From Lyngbya sp. HA4199-MV5 (GTDB taxonomy: Bacteria; Cyanobacteriota; Cyanobacteriia; Leptolyngbyales; Leptolyngbyaceae), in NCBI GenBank assembly GCA_019359375.1, contig JAHHHL010000003.1, positions 1 to 64,000 on the forward strand: a stretch of DNA of 64,000 nt. Reading direction: 5' to 3'. Under the pieces are notes generated by a model that was not told the origin of the DNA, ran no database searches, and was given only the letters and a program-made list of their open reading frames with translations. The position numbers and the translations under genes are program-made. This document shows, one piece after another, positions 51,041 through 60,199 of the stretch. How positions within the stretch are numbered: the first letter of the stretch is position 1; each line of letters starts with the position of its first letter.

Positions 51041-51667
51041 ATGGTTCAGCTAATTCAGGCAAGCAATTTGAATCTCGGCGAGGTCAAAGAACGCTTCCAT
51101 CTGCAAGAGAACCGCGAAAGCCAGTTTTTCTTTGAGTGGCAGGGCGAGTTACCAGAAATTTCTGCGGCTGAAAAGCAATGGCTCGACCAAATCAAAGAAA
51201 ACTTTTTGAGCTTTGCCGATTACCCACTGCACGAAGAAATTATCAAGCTGAGTGTTTTGGCTCCGCTCTTGTTTTTAGCAGGGTTAATGCAATTGCCGTT
51301 CACGCCAGAAGCTGAAAAGCCGATTGAAATTGCTTTTGAAACCGAGGATGAAATCATTCGAGGCAGAATTGATGTCTTGATTTTGCATCAGCGTTTGTGG
51401 GCGATCGTCGTCGAAGCGAAACGTCAACAGTTAAATGTGTCCTTGGCGCTGCCACAAGCACTGCTCTATATGATGTCTAGCCCAAATGATCAGAAGCCTA
51501 CCTTTGGCTTTGCTCTTAACGGCACAGAGTTTCTTTTTGTCAAATTGGTCAGACAAAATTCGCCTCAGTATGGCTTATCTCGCTTGTTTTCACTGGTAAA
51601 TCCAGGCAATGATTTATATACGGTACTGGGCATCTTAAAACAGTTGCGGGACATCGTTATCCTGTAA
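51041..51667 (+). CDS. PD-(D/E)xK nuclease-fold protein (HsdR-N-like)
   Basis: A 208-residue protein. The segment IIRGRIDVLILHQRLWAIVV followed by EAKRQQ shows the nuclease core: Asp in G-R-I-D and Glu-x-Lys in VEAKR, as in the N-terminal nuclease domain of type I restriction subunit R. No helicase domain and no methylase or specificity genes are nearby, so it stands alone. Role unknown; DNA cleavage is an inference from the motif. ATG 51041 has a strong AGGAGG at 51029-51034. Confidence 0.82.
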   Translation: MVQLIQASNLNLGEVKERFHLQENRESQFFFEWQGELPEISAAEKQWLDQIKENFLSFADYPLHEEIIKLSVLAPLLFLAGLMQLPFTPEAEKPIEIAFETEDEIIRGRIDVLILHQRLWAIVVEAKRQQLNVSLALPQALLYMMSSPNDQKPTFGFALNGTEFLFVKLVRQNSPQYGLSRLFSLVNPGNDLYTVLGILKQLRDIVIL

Positions 51668-51699
51668 CCGTGATGCTTAGAGATATCCGAGCAGTCTGA

Positions 51700-51921
51700 T
51701 CAGCAGCGGATGAGGAGCAGATGAAACGGATAGCGCACAAAACCCTTTAGTCTCGCTTTTTCGCTTTCCAGAAGAGGGTTATCGCGGCTGATGTTCATCC
51801 AGCATTTTGGACATGCAAAAACCCACTCTCTGGAAGCATCATGTTGAACGCGGTAGAGAGCATGAGCAGTTCTCGAGCAAAGAGAACAGGGCTTTTGGCG
51901 CGATCGCGGCATCCCAATCAT
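51700..51921 (-). CDS. small zinc-ribbon-like protein
   Basis: A 73-residue protein with two Cys pairs (PCSLCSRT and ACPKCWMN) flanking YRVQHDASREWVFACP, a pattern of small cyanobacterial proteins predicted to bind zinc. No function is known. Its start lies 3 nt after the stop of the PIN/TRAM gene on the same strand, so the two are almost certainly co-transcribed. The C-terminal end (FVRYPFHLLLIRC) is unlike the usual tail of such proteins. Confidence 0.68.
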   Translation of the reverse strand: MIGMPRSRQKPCSLCSRTAHALYRVQHDASREWVFACPKCWMNISRDNPLLESEKARLKGFVRYPFHLLLIRC

Positions 51922-51924
51922 CCC

Positions 51925-53007
51925 TTAAGTCGCAAGCATTGATGCCTTTGGTCGGGCAAAGATCATGCGTCCGGCTGAGGTTTGCAGGGCACTGGTGACT
52001 ATCACCTGCAACTCGCCGCCTACATAACCCCTACCTTCTTCTACAACGACCATTGTGCCGTCATCCAGATAGCCGACCCCTTGCGTTGGCTCTTTGCCTT
52101 CTTTGAGGATTTTCAGATCCAGACTATCGCCAGGAAGGTAGGACGGGCGGACGGCTTGCGTCAAGTCATTGACGTTGAGGACGGGTACACGCTGGACGGT
52201 TGCAACCTTATTCAGGTTGTAGTCATTCGTCAGTAGCGTGCCGTTGATTTCTTGCACCAGACGGACGAGTTTGGCATCTACCGTTGGCACGTCGTCATAG
52301 TCAGCGGAGTGGATAATGATGCGATCGGGATACGCAGCCTTCATACGATTGAGAATATCCAGCCCGCGCCGACCGCGTACTCGCTTGATGTCATTCGAGG
52401 CATCCGCCACCTGCTGTAGCTCTGCCAGCACAAACTGAGGCACCAGAATTTGACCCTCTAAAAAGCCTGTGCCCAGAAGTTCTTCGATACGACCGTCAAT
52501 AATGCAGCTTGTATCGAGCACTTTTGTCGAGGCAGGTTTCAGCGTGCCTTCTGCCAGTAGCGTTGTTTCAACCGTATTGGGATTAATCAGCCGCAGCAAT
52601 GTGCGACCGTGTGTATCCGCCAACGTGATCCCTGAAAAGGAGAAGAGGATACTACCCAGCACGGCAGTCAGCGGCTTCAGAAAGGAAAACTCAGGCGGAA
52701 TGGGGAGCAGAAAGATTGGTGCCAGCATCAGGTTTGCCACCAGCAGCCCAATGACTAACCCCACGGCACGGCTCAACAGGACATCCGCTGGCAGGGCGCG
52801 AAACCGCCGCTCAAAGCGACGATAGGCAGTTTGTACAATGAGTCCCACTGCCAGACCAATTAAGGCACCAAAACCAGCGGTAACCCATTGCAACCCATTT
52901 TCGTTGCTGACTTGTTGCAGCACGCTGATGGGCAACTCCTGGATGCCGTTAAAACCGATCCCCGCCCCTGCTAGGATAAATGAAAGAATGATAATAGCGT
53001 CAAGCAT
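51925..53007 (-). CDS. PIN/TRAM domain membrane protein (YacL-like)
   Basis: A 360-residue protein. Three or four N-terminal membrane helices (to about residue 130) are followed by a PIN ribonuclease domain with acidic residues in VLDTSCIIDGRI, LAELQQVADASND, TVDAKLV and LLTNDYNLNK, and a C-terminal TRAM beta-barrel (GEGVGYLDDGTMVVVEEG-like region near residue 305 on) for nucleic acid binding. The order TM-PIN-TRAM is that of YacL, conserved in Firmicutes and cyanobacteria; the RNA target is unknown. Confidence 0.92.
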   Translation of the reverse strand: MLDAIIILSFILAGAGIGFNGIQELPISVLQQVSNENGLQWVTAGFGALIGLAVGLIVQTAYRRFERRFRALPADVLLSRAVGLVIGLLVANLMLAPIFLLPIPPEFSFLKPLTAVLGSILFSFSGITLADTHGRTLLRLINPNTVETTLLAEGTLKPASTKVLDTSCIIDGRIEELLGTGFLEGQILVPQFVLAELQQVADASNDIKRVRGRRGLDILNRMKAAYPDRIIIHSADYDDVPTVDAKLVRLVQEINGTLLTNDYNLNKVATVQRVPVLNVNDLTQAVRPSYLPGDSLDLKILKEGKEPTQGVGYLDDGTMVVVEEGRGYVGGELQVIVTSALQTSAGRMIFARPKASMLAT

Positions 53008-53177
53008 AAGCTCAGGTTGGTTGGGGAACTGATTCCAAACATAATTGTAGGGAATCTACCGATCTGGATGCCGAACCAGCGAGAAGGGTTGACGATTAAG
53101 TATGGCAGGAGGGATTCAGCGATTCAACTGGTGTGGCAGTCAGGCGGCATGGTTTCATTATACTCTTCGTACTTGTC

Positions 53178-54551
53178 ATGCTTTTGTCTAAGGCTGATTC
53201 TGAGGAAACACTTAACCTGAACGATCGCCCAAAGCACGATCGCCCTCTGACAGATCAACCGACATCGGCATATCTCCACATACCCTTCTGTCGGCGGCGC
53301 TGTTTCTACTGTGATTTTGCGATTTCTGTAGTAGGGGACAATCTCCCGATCGCTCGTAAAGATGGGTTGTCAGAACCGCTCACAGGCAGCAATTCGGGGA
53401 CAATCGCCCAGTATGTTGACAAGCTGTGCCTGGAAATTCGCGCCACACCAACTTTTAGAAAATCGCTGCAAACGGTTTTCTTTGGTGGCGGCACGCCGTC
53501 CCTCTTGGCGGTTGAACAGCTCCAGCACATTCTCACCACGCTCGATCAGCAGTTTGGCATTGCGACTGGTGCTGAAATTTCGATGGAAATTGACCCCGGC
53601 ACATTTGATCTGGCGCAAGTAAAAGGCTATCGATCGGCAGGCGTGAATCGAGTCAGCATCGGCGTACAGGCGTTTCAGCCAGCATTGTTGCAAGCTTGCG
53701 GGCGATCTCACACCGTCGCTGATGTGTATCAGGCTGTGGCGTGGGTGAAAGAAGCGGGCTTTGAAAATTTCAGCCTGGACTTAATTTCTGGCTTACCGCA
53801 TCAAACGCTAGAGGATTGGCAAGACTCCTTGGAGCAGGCGATCGCCCTTGCGCCCACCCATCTTTCTTGCTATGACCTGACCATTGAACCCATCACTGCC
53901 TTTGGAAAACAGTACAAACCAGGTCTGCAACCGCTCCCCTCGGATGAAACCACGGCTGAGATGTATCGCATGGCTCAACGGCTGCTTACCACCACAGGCT
54001 ACGACCATTACGAGATTTCCAATTACGCCAAACCGGGCTATCAGTGCCGCCATAACCGGGTCTATTGGGAGAATCGATCGTTCTACGGCTTTGGTATGGG
54101 CGCAACGAGTTATTTAGAACACGAACGTGTGTCTCGACCGCGAACAACGCGAGAGTACTATACGTGGGTAGAGGAAAGGCAGAAGGCAGAGGGCAGGGGG
54201 CAGAAGGCAGAAGTGGCTTCCTCCTTACCCCTTACCCCTTATTTCACACCCCACACCCATCCCCCTACACCCGATCGCCTTCTCGACACACTGATGCTAG
54301 GGTTGCGGTTAGCAGAAGGCTTGAGTATTGCAGCACTGATTGAGCAATTTGGGCATCCGCTATGGGAGCGCGTTTGGACGTGCCTACAGCCGTTCTATGC
54401 TAATGGTTGGGTAGTGTCTGAGCCAGTCGATCGACCTGACGTAGCTTCCACGGACGTACCTACTGCTGGGCGCTTGCGCCTAACCGATCCCGAAGGTTTT
54501 TTGTTCTCCAACGTGATGCTGATTGCACTCTTTGAAACGTTGGATCTTTGA
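53178..54551 (+). CDS. hemW: HemW, haem chaperone (coproporphyrinogen oxidase-like radical SAM protein)
   Basis: About 457 residues. The radical SAM cluster motif is CRRRCFYC just after YLHIPF, followed by FFGGGTPSLL and SIGVQAFQ; these mark the HemN/HemW group. HemW-type proteins bind haem and insert it into targets and lack the HemN N-terminal extension. Residues about 332-365, between the radical SAM core and the C-terminal domain, are encoded by an STRR insertion (RQKAEGRGQKAEV, then PLTPYFTPHTHPPTP) that stays in frame. A broken inverted copy of the last about 280 nt lies at 59769-60050. The start is uncertain; ATG 53178 is used, TTG/GTG starts upstream remain possible. Confidence 0.92.
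   Translation: MLLSKADSEETLNLNDRPKHDRPLTDQPTSAYLHIPFCRRRCFYCDFAISVVGDNLPIARKDGLSEPLTGSNSGTIAQYVDKLCLEIRATPTFRKSLQTVFFGGGTPSLLAVEQLQHILTTLDQQFGIATGAEISMEIDPGTFDLAQVKGYRSAGVNRVSIGVQAFQPALLQACGRSHTVADVYQAVAWVKEAGFENFSLDLISGLPHQTLEDWQDSLEQAIALAPTHLSCYDLTIEPITAFGKQYKPGLQPLPSDETTAEMYRMAQRLLTTTGYDHYEISNYAKPGYQCRHNRVYWENRSFYGFGMGATSYLEHERVSRPRTTREYYTWVEERQKAEGRGQKAEVASSLPLTPYFTPHTHPPTPDRLLDTLMLGLRLAEGLSIAALIEQFGHPLWERVWTCLQPFYANGWVVSEPVDRPDVASTDVPTAGRLRLTDPEGFLFSNVMLIALFETLDL
54172..54271 (+). repeat. STRR inserted in frame within hemW
   Basis: GGCAGAAGGCAGAGGGCAGG-type units (54177 on) followed by pyrimidine-rich CTTACCCCTTACCCCTTATT and CACACCCCACACC. The length keeps the hemW frame open. Confidence 0.85.
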
Positions 54552-54720
54552 TGCATTTGCAGCTTACGCTGAGTGAGCTTTTTGACTGAGCTTTCCATAC
54601 CTGCTCATCTTCTCACTCAGCAAGGAGACGAGTAGCGATCGCCTTCTGTTCATGAGCAGGTAGGTTCTTTAGTCGGGCGATCGCTCGTTCAAGTAATATA
54701 GCCAACGCGCCAGTAGCGTT

Positions 54721-55473
54721 TTAGTTGCGCTGAGGAATCGGTTCCGCTGGCATAGCTGGTGTCGTTGTGGACGGTGCTGGACTGGGTGAGGGAGCCACGC
54801 TGGGGGATGCTGGCGCGATCGGGCTTGTGGTAGACGGTGCCGATTGTACTGTGCCGTCTGGCTGCACAGCCGAGCCGCTAACGCCACCCGTTGGAGTGAA
54901 TGGCAGGAATGTTGGATCAACCTCCCGTGGAAAGTAGCTCGCATCAATACACGAGTCGAGCGCCTTGGTTGCGGGGACTTTAGCCGCTTGATTCAACCCA
55001 ATGACGCAGTTAGCGTACCGCTCTGGCAGTAAGCTGCGACGGCAACTATCAAGCACTTCAGCAGCCGTGCTGTCGCTAATTTCGCGGCGGATATCAACGG
55101 CACACTTTGATAGGTCTTTGGGGCGACGAACTTGGCGGCAGGCAGTGAGTGCATCCGCTGCTGCAAAGGTGTTGCCACTCAACTGGCTCACACAAGCCGA
55201 GAGGTCTTTTGGGAAAAAGGCTCTAGAACAGGCAGACGTAGCTTCTTCGGTGGCAATTTTGGCACTGAGTAAGTCTGAGGTGCAGCGTTCGTAATCGTTA
55301 GCCGCGATCGCCGAAGGCACAGGCAGCACGATCGCCACCAGCCCAGCAACCACACTGGTACCAGCGCTAATCTTGACCAGGGCGCTAATCAGCGTGAGAC
55401 GAGACTGAGATCTTGGCTGAGGGATTTGGGCTTTCACAGTTTCAAGCGCGTGGAAGGTGATCGTTTGCATCAT
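54721..55473 (-). CDS. exported Cys-repeat protein
   Basis: A 250-residue protein with a hydrophobic signal segment (LVKISAGTSVVAGLVAIVLP, cut near AIAAND). The mature part has four helical repeats of about 36 residues, each with Cys pairs (YERCTSDL, TSACSRAFFPKDLSACVSQL, TACRQVRRPKDLSKCAVDI, DSCRRSLLPERYANCVIGL), implying disulfides outside the plasma membrane. A Pro/Ser/Thr-rich tail (SPSVAPSPSPAPSTTTP) ends it. It belongs to a cyanobacterial group of unknown function. Confidence 0.78.
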   Translation of the reverse strand: MMQTITFHALETVKAQIPQPRSQSRLTLISALVKISAGTSVVAGLVAIVLPVPSAIAANDYERCTSDLLSAKIATEEATSACSRAFFPKDLSACVSQLSGNTFAAADALTACRQVRRPKDLSKCAVDIRREISDSTAAEVLDSCRRSLLPERYANCVIGLNQAAKVPATKALDSCIDASYFPREVDPTFLPFTPTGGVSGSAVQPDGTVQSAPSTTSPIAPASPSVAPSPSPAPSTTTPAMPAEPIPQRN

Positions 55474-55628
55474 AACAAGCTTTTTGCGCCGGGTTGAATC
55501 CCCCTTTCGTCCTAATCGTGGTGGCGATCGACAAACATTACGAATCTGTCATCAACTGCACCAACCCGAATCTACTACAGTGATAAGGGTATACGAATCC
55601 CGTTTAGCAGTCCAAAGGATACCCCAGT

Positions 55629-57533
55629 ATGCATCTGAGTGAATTGACCCACCCGAACCAGTTGCATGGTCTGTCAATCTATCAGCTTCAGCAAATTGCT
55701 CGTCAAATCCGCGAAAAGCACCTGCAAACAGTGGCTGCCAGCGGCGGGCATCTCGGTCCTGGCTTAGGCGTGGTGGAGTTGACCCTGGCGCTTTATCAAA
55801 CCCTGGATCTCGATCGCGACAAAGTGACCTGGGATGTGGGGCATCAGGCATACCCTCACAAGCTCATCACGGGTCGCTATGCCCACTTCCACACGCTGCG
55901 GCAGAAAGAGGGTGTGGCGGGCTACCTCAAGCGTTGTGAAAGCAAATTTGACCATTTTGGAGCGGGTCATGCCTCCACCAGCATCTCTTCAGCGCTGGGC
56001 ATGGCACTGGCACGCGATATGCAAGGCGAAAACTACAAAGTCGTTGCGGTGATTGGTGACGGGGCGCTGACTGGTGGCATGGCACTCGAAGCGATCAACC
56101 ACGCCGGACATCTGCCCAAAACCAATCTGCTGGTGGTACTGAACGACAACGAAATGTCCATTTCGCCCAACGTGGGTGCCATTCCTCGCTACCTCAACAA
56201 AATGCGGCTCAGCCCACCCGTACAGTTTCTGTCTGAGAACCTGGAAGAACAGTTCAAGCATCTGCCCTTTGTCGGCGACTCCCTGGCACCCGAAATTGAG
56301 CGCGTGAAAGAAGGCATGAAGCGGCTGGCAGTACCCAAGGTGGGAGCGGTGTTTGAAGAATTGGGCTTTACCTATGTGGGTCCGATCGACGGACACAACC
56401 TGCAAGAGTTGATCACCACATTCCAGCAGGCGCATAAGCATCCGGGACCCGTCCTGGTGCATGTGGCGACAACCAAAGGCAAAGGCTACGAAATTGCGGA
56501 AAAAGATCAGGTTGGCTACCATGCCCAGTCGCCCTTTAACCTGGCAACTGGGAAAGCGGCTCCTTCCAGCAAGCCCAAGCCACCCGGCTACTCGAAGGTC
56601 TTTGGCGACACATTGACGAAAATTGCAGAGAACGATCGCCGCGTCATTGGCATCACTGCCGCGATGGCAACAGGAACGGGATTGGACATTCTGCAAAAGA
56701 AACTGCCCGATCAGTACATCGACGTGGGCATAGCCGAACAACACGCCGTCACCCTAGCCGCCGGACTCGCCTGCGAAGGGATGCGTCCGGTTGCCACCAT
56801 CTATTCCACCTTCTTGCAGCGAGCCTTTGACCAGATCATTCACGATGTCTGCATTCAAAATCTGCCCGTGTTCTTCTGCCTCGATCGCGCAGGCATTGTG
56901 GGCGCAGATGGTCCCACCCATCAAGGGATGTACGACATTGCCTACCTCCGCTGCATTCCCAACATGGTGCTGATGGCTCCTAAAGACGAAGCCGAACTTC
57001 AGCGCATGATTGTGACGGGGATTGAGCACACCGGACCAATCGCCATGCGCTATCCACGCGGCAACGGCTATGGTGCGCCCCTGATGGAAGAAGGCTGGGA
57101 GCCCCTACCGATCGGCAAAGGCGAAATTCTCCGTCACGGCGATGATGTGCTGCTGGTGGGCTATGGCTCAATGGTCTATCCCTCCATGCAGGTGGCAGAA
57201 ATCCTTAGCGAACACGGCATCGAAGCAACAGTCGTCAACGCCCGCTTTGCCAAACCGCTCGATACCGAACTCATCCTGCCGCTGGCGCAAAAAATTGGTC
57301 GCGTGGTGACGCTCGAAGAAGGCTGCCTAATGGGCGGGTTTGGGTCTGCGATCGCCGAATCCCTGCTAGACGCAGAAATTGCCGTTCCCCTCACCCGCAT
57401 TGGCATCCCTGACAAATTGGTGGATCACGCCACACCCGACGAGTCAAAGGCAGATCTTGGCTTGACCCCAGCCCAAATGGCAGAGCGCATTTTGAAGCTG
57501 TTCAGCAAACAGCCATCAACCGTTTCTGTATGA
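55629..57533 (+). CDS. dxs: 1-deoxy-D-xylulose-5-phosphate synthase
   Basis: A 634-residue thiamin-diphosphate enzyme that condenses pyruvate and glyceraldehyde-3-phosphate in the first step of the MEP isoprenoid pathway, feeding carotenoid and phytol synthesis. Key features: His of [33 protein letters not shown] motif GDGALTGG...NDN, the catalytic Glu in [11 protein letters not shown]-like [14 protein letters not shown], and [18 protein letters not shown]. Full length. It stands alone, with a hairpin about 40 nt after the stop. Confidence 0.97.
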   Translation: MHLSELTHPNQLHGLSIYQLQQIARQIREKHLQTVAASGGHLGPGLGVVELTLALYQTLDLDRDKVTWDVGHQAYPHKLITGRYAHFHTLRQKEGVAGYLKRCESKFDHFGAGHASTSISSALGMALARDMQGENYKVVAVIGDGALTGGMALEAINHAGHLPKTNLLVVLNDNEMSISPNVGAIPRYLNKMRLSPPVQFLSENLEEQFKHLPFVGDSLAPEIERVKEGMKRLAVPKVGAVFEELGFTYVGPIDGHNLQELITTFQQAHKHPGPVLVHVATTKGKGYEIAEKDQVGYHAQSPFNLATGKAAPSSKPKPPGYSKVFGDTLTKIAENDRRVIGITAAMATGTGLDILQKKLPDQYIDVGIAEQHAVTLAAGLACEGMRPVATIYSTFLQRAFDQIIHDVCIQNLPVFFCLDRAGIVGADGPTHQGMYDIAYLRCIPNMVLMAPKDEAELQRMIVTGIEHTGPIAMRYPRGNGYGAPLMEEGWEPLPIGKGEILRHGDDVLLVGYGSMVYPSMQVAEILSEHGIEATVVNARFAKPLDTELILPLAQKIGRVVTLEEGCLMGGFGSAIAESLLDAEIAVPLTRIGIPDKLVDHATPDESKADLGLTPAQMAERILKLFSKQPSTVSV

Positions 57534-57570
57534 CCGTTAGGGGTATCTCAAGCAAAACCAAGTCAGTCTA

Positions 57571-57600
57571 AACGGAAGTTACCCATATCAAGCTTCCGTT
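57571..57600 (+). terminator. hairpin after dxs, candidate terminator
   Basis: AACGGAAG (57571-57578) pairs perfectly with CTTCCGTT (57593-57600). No T-run follows. Confidence 0.4.
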
Positions 57601-57621
57601 CTGCAACGCTTGGACAAAAAC

Positions 57622-57657
57622 GCTGGGGTCAGGCTCAAAGCTGGGGTCAAGCTCAAA
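57622..57657. repeat. tandem 18-mer at the left edge of the restriction-modification island
   Basis: GCTGGGGTCAGGCTCAAA is followed directly by the same word with one G/A change. It marks the change from GC-rich dxs flank to AT-rich sequence. Confidence 0.8.
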
Positions 57658-57701
57658 CTATCGTGATAAACTGCTGCAAGATCATTTGTTCTTATATAAC
57701 G

Positions 57702-58649
57702 ATGGCGAATCTGCCCCATTTCATTCAATATCAAGGCAGCAAAAGAAATTTAGCAAAGCACATTCTCCAGGTTTTTCCGAAAAATATCAGAAGACTGGTG
57801 GAGCCTTTTGCTGGAACTGCTGCAATGAGCGTTGCTGCGTCTGTCAATCGGATCGCCAGCAGTTTTTGGTTAAATGATCTAAACAAGCCTCTTATCGAGC
57901 TATTAGAATTAGCAATAGAAGAGCCGAGTGAGATAGCAGATTCATACTTAGAATTATGGAATGCTCAACACACTAATTCTGTAACCCATTACTTTGAAGT
58001 CAGGTCAAGATTTAATGAGACTAGTGATCCAAAGCCACTTCTTTATTTGTTAGCAAGATGTGTTAAAGGTTCAGTTCGCTATAACTCTGAAGGATTGTTC
58101 AACCAAAGCCCAGATAAAAGACGCAAAGGAACACGACCTGAGACGATGAAAAGAAATATAGCAGGTGTATCCAGTCTGCTTAAAGGCAAATGTAAGTTTA
58201 CTAGCTTGGATTATCGAGAAGTATTAGAGCAAATCGAGGATGATGATTTCATCTATATGGATCCTCCATATCAAGGTGTATGCGGAAATAGAGATTCAAG
58301 ATATCTGTCTGGGATAGATTTCGATGATTTCGTGTTAGCTCTTGAACAGTTGAATCGAAAAGGAGCTAAATTTGCTATCAGTTATGATGGCAAGTTGGGC
58401 GACAAGACATTTGGCAAGGTTCTTCCTAAGAGCTTAAATCTTGAAAAAATTGAAATCGAAGTTGGCAGGTCTTCACAATCTACATTACTTGGCAAGGAAG
58501 AAACCACGATTGAGTCATTGTACTTGTCGCCAAGTTTATCCAGAGGTTTGACGAATACTCAAATTGGGGATCTCAGCTATATTGGCAAGAAACCAAAGCA
58601 GCTAACCCTCTTGGAAAAGCATGGAGAATTTGCAGCAGCTACCCGATGA
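57702..58649 (+). CDS. Dam-type (D12 class) DNA adenine methyltransferase
   Basis: A 315-residue N6-adenine methyltransferase. The opening FIQYQGSKRNLAKHILQVFP and the SAM-binding VEPFAGTAAMSVAA are motifs X and I, and DPPY (187-190, in YMDPPYQGV) is the catalytic motif IV. This layout is that of the D12/Dam class. The target sequence cannot be read from the protein. Codon use and base content are clearly more AT-rich than in neighbours, suggesting acquisition. The next gene, an HNH endonuclease, overlaps its end by 29 nt; together they make a type II restriction-modification pair. ATG 57702 was chosen. Confidence 0.92.
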   Translation: MANLPHFIQYQGSKRNLAKHILQVFPKNIRRLVEPFAGTAAMSVAASVNRIASSFWLNDLNKPLIELLELAIEEPSEIADSYLELWNAQHTNSVTHYFEVRSRFNETSDPKPLLYLLARCVKGSVRYNSEGLFNQSPDKRRKGTRPETMKRNIAGVSSLLKGKCKFTSLDYREVLEQIEDDDFIYMDPPYQGVCGNRDSRYLSGIDFDDFVLALEQLNRKGAKFAISYDGKLGDKTFGKVLPKSLNLEKIEIEVGRSSQSTLLGKEETTIESLYLSPSLSRGLTNTQIGDLSYIGKKPKQLTLLEKHGEFAAATR

Positions 58650-59355
58650 CTTTTTGGAGCTTTGCCGCTCCGTAACAGCCAAGAGACCGAAGGCAGTCAT
58701 TGATCACATCTTGCAGCACGGATTTATTACAACTGAGGAGTTGAAAGAAACCTACGGTTATAACCATCCTCCAAGAGCAGCTAGAGATGTTAGAGAAAAT
58801 GGTATCCCGTTAGAGACTTTTCGTGTTAACGGAAGTGACGGTAGGAAAATAGCTGCGTATCGATTTGGAGATATTAGTAAAGCAAGATTCACTCGTTTTT
58901 CTGGGAGAACAGGCTTATCTAAACAGATTAAAGAGGCACTGACTGGCAGATACGGATGCAAGTGTTTTATTTATCTCGAAGAGGTAGATGAACGCGAACT
59001 GCAAATTGATCATCGTGTTCCTTTTGAAGTTGATGGTGAGCCAGATCTAGCCCCAGAAAACTTTATGTTGCTTTGTGGCTCTGCTAATCGGGCTAAATCG
59101 TGGTCATGCGAACATTGTGAAAACTGGAACAGTATTAAAGATAAGTCGATTTGCTTATCCTGTTACTGGGCGTATCCAGAAAGCTATCAGCATATCGCAA
59201 TGCGACAGGTCAGAAGAATAGATCTGCTCTGGGAAGGTGATGACATTGAGATTTATGAAAGGCTCAAGCAAAGGGCTGTTAGCGGAGAAAAGGAACTGCC
59301 TGAGTTTGTCAAAGAGATTGTTGAGCGTGAGATCGAACGTAATGGCGACAGCTAA
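58621..59355 (+). CDS. HNH restriction endonuclease, partner of the D12 methylase
   Basis: A 244-residue protein. The N-terminal half contains a winged-helix-like segment (ILQHGFITTEELKETYGYNH). The HNH core is D130-H131 in QIDHRVPFEVDGE, then ENFMLLCGSANRAKSW with the central Asn, and zinc-binding Cys pairs C163/C166 and C178/C181. It overlaps the methylase gene by 29 nt, so restriction and protection are co-expressed. Recognition site unknown. The gene is AT-rich like its partner. The stop codon TAA lies in the left box of an attC-like element. Confidence 0.88.
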   Translation: MENLQQLPDDFLELCRSVTAKRPKAVIDHILQHGFITTEELKETYGYNHPPRAARDVRENGIPLETFRVNGSDGRKIAAYRFGDISKARFTRFSGRTGLSKQIKEALTGRYGCKCFIYLEEVDERELQIDHRVPFEVDGEPDLAPENFMLLCGSANRAKSWSCEHCENWNSIKDKSICLSCYWAYPESYQHIAMRQVRRIDLLWEGDDIEIYERLKQRAVSGEKELPEFVKEIVEREIERNGDS

Positions 59356-59421
59356 CACTGCGTTGGTGCAGACGGTATAAGGCTCAAGGTCATTTGCCAC
59401 CGCACAACTTCACCGTTAAAC
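59350..59421 (+). mobile_element. attC-like recombination site, element 2
   Basis: GCTAAC (59351-59356) on the left and GTTAAAC (59415-59421) on the right, with inner arms GTTGgTGC and GCACAAC pairing around a bulged G at the same relative place as in element 1 (29055-29138). Its left box overlaps the stop of the HNH gene, as attC sites of gene cassettes often do. Confidence 0.45.
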
Positions 59422-59442
59422 CTCAAACGAGGACATTTCCCA

Positions 59443-59709
59443 ATGCCGTTAACTGAACTCATGTTACAAATCCAGACGCTTCCAAAAATTGACAAGCTTC
59501 GGCTGATGCAGTTTTTGGCAACAGAACTGGTCAAAGAAGAAGATGCAAACTTCTTTGTTGCAAACCAAGAGTATCCTGTCTGGTCGCCCTACAGTTGTTC
59601 TGAAGCTGCTAATGTCTTGATGAATCTTCTGGCGGCAAAGCAGCAAGAGAAGCATGGTTACAGCTACAAATTCTCTTCGTTGAGTTCTAGAGGCTCTAGC
59701 GACGGGTAA
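59443..59709 (+). CDS. antitoxin-like small protein
   Basis: An 88-residue protein starting MPLTELMLQIQTLPKIDKLR, with the motif YPVWSPYSCSEAANVL in the middle. Small cyanobacterial proteins with LTxLxxxIxxLPxxDKLRL and YPVWSPYDA are common and are usually suspected to be antitoxins, often next to a toxin gene; no toxin follows here. After about residue 70 the sequence is low in conserved features, so the tail may be altered. GAGGA lies upstream of the ATG. It starts 22 nt after the attC-like site. Confidence 0.65.
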   Translation: MPLTELMLQIQTLPKIDKLRLMQFLATELVKEEDANFFVANQEYPVWSPYSCSEAANVLMNLLAAKQQEKHGYSYKFSSLSSRGSSDG

Positions 59710-59768
59710 ACGGGGTCGTTCTGCTTCGACCGAGCATCTTATTTTGGGAAACACCTGTTGCAAGTGCT

Positions 59769-60050
59769 TCAACTATCCAATGTTTCAAAGAGTGCAATCA
59801 GCATCACATTGGAGAACAAAAAGCCTTCTGGATCGGTTAATCGCAAGCATCCAGCAGTGAGTATGTCGGTGGAAGATCCGTCAGGTCGATCGGCTGCTCA
59901 GACACCACCCAACCATTGAGCACAGAACGGCTGTAGACAAGTCCAAACACGCGCCCACAGCGGATGCCCAAGTTGCTCAATGAGGGCTACAATACTCAAA
60001 CCTTCTGCTAATCGCAACCCCAGCATCAGCGTGTCGAGAAGGCGATCGCC
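59769..60050 (-). pseudogene. hemW: broken inverted duplicate of the hemW 3' end
   Basis: On the minus strand it encodes DRLLDTLMLGLRLAEGLSI, then EQLGHPLWARVWTCLQPF, nearly the same as the hemW C-terminus, and ends with ALFETLDS and a TGA. At least two frameshifts break it in the middle. It matches hemW from about 54273 to its stop. Its 5' edge sits exactly where the STRR insertion ends in hemW, with a GCGATCGC octamer at the junction. Confidence 0.92.
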
Positions 60051-60107
60051 CCTCCTGCAAGCCGCACCAATGCATAAAACTCAAGGCTATGAGATTGACG
60101 TGCGATC
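60043..60107. repeat. about 65-bp dispersed repeat, copy R3
   Basis: GCGATCGCCCCTCCTGCAAG through AAGGCTATGAGATTGACGTG. Third copy of the family at 29158 and 30089; it joins directly onto the hemW fragment. Confidence 0.7.
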
Positions 60108-60199
60108 GTTCCTCAACAATTGGAGCCAAATCAAGAACATTCCTAAAAGCCGTCAGCCTCAATATCCCCTTAGAATTGGGAACTAAAGAACAATCTGTG

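Noticed and set aside
55989-56744. 251-residue antisense frame inside dxs
   Set aside because: The sense frame is an intact Dxs; the antisense frame has no motif and no start signal.
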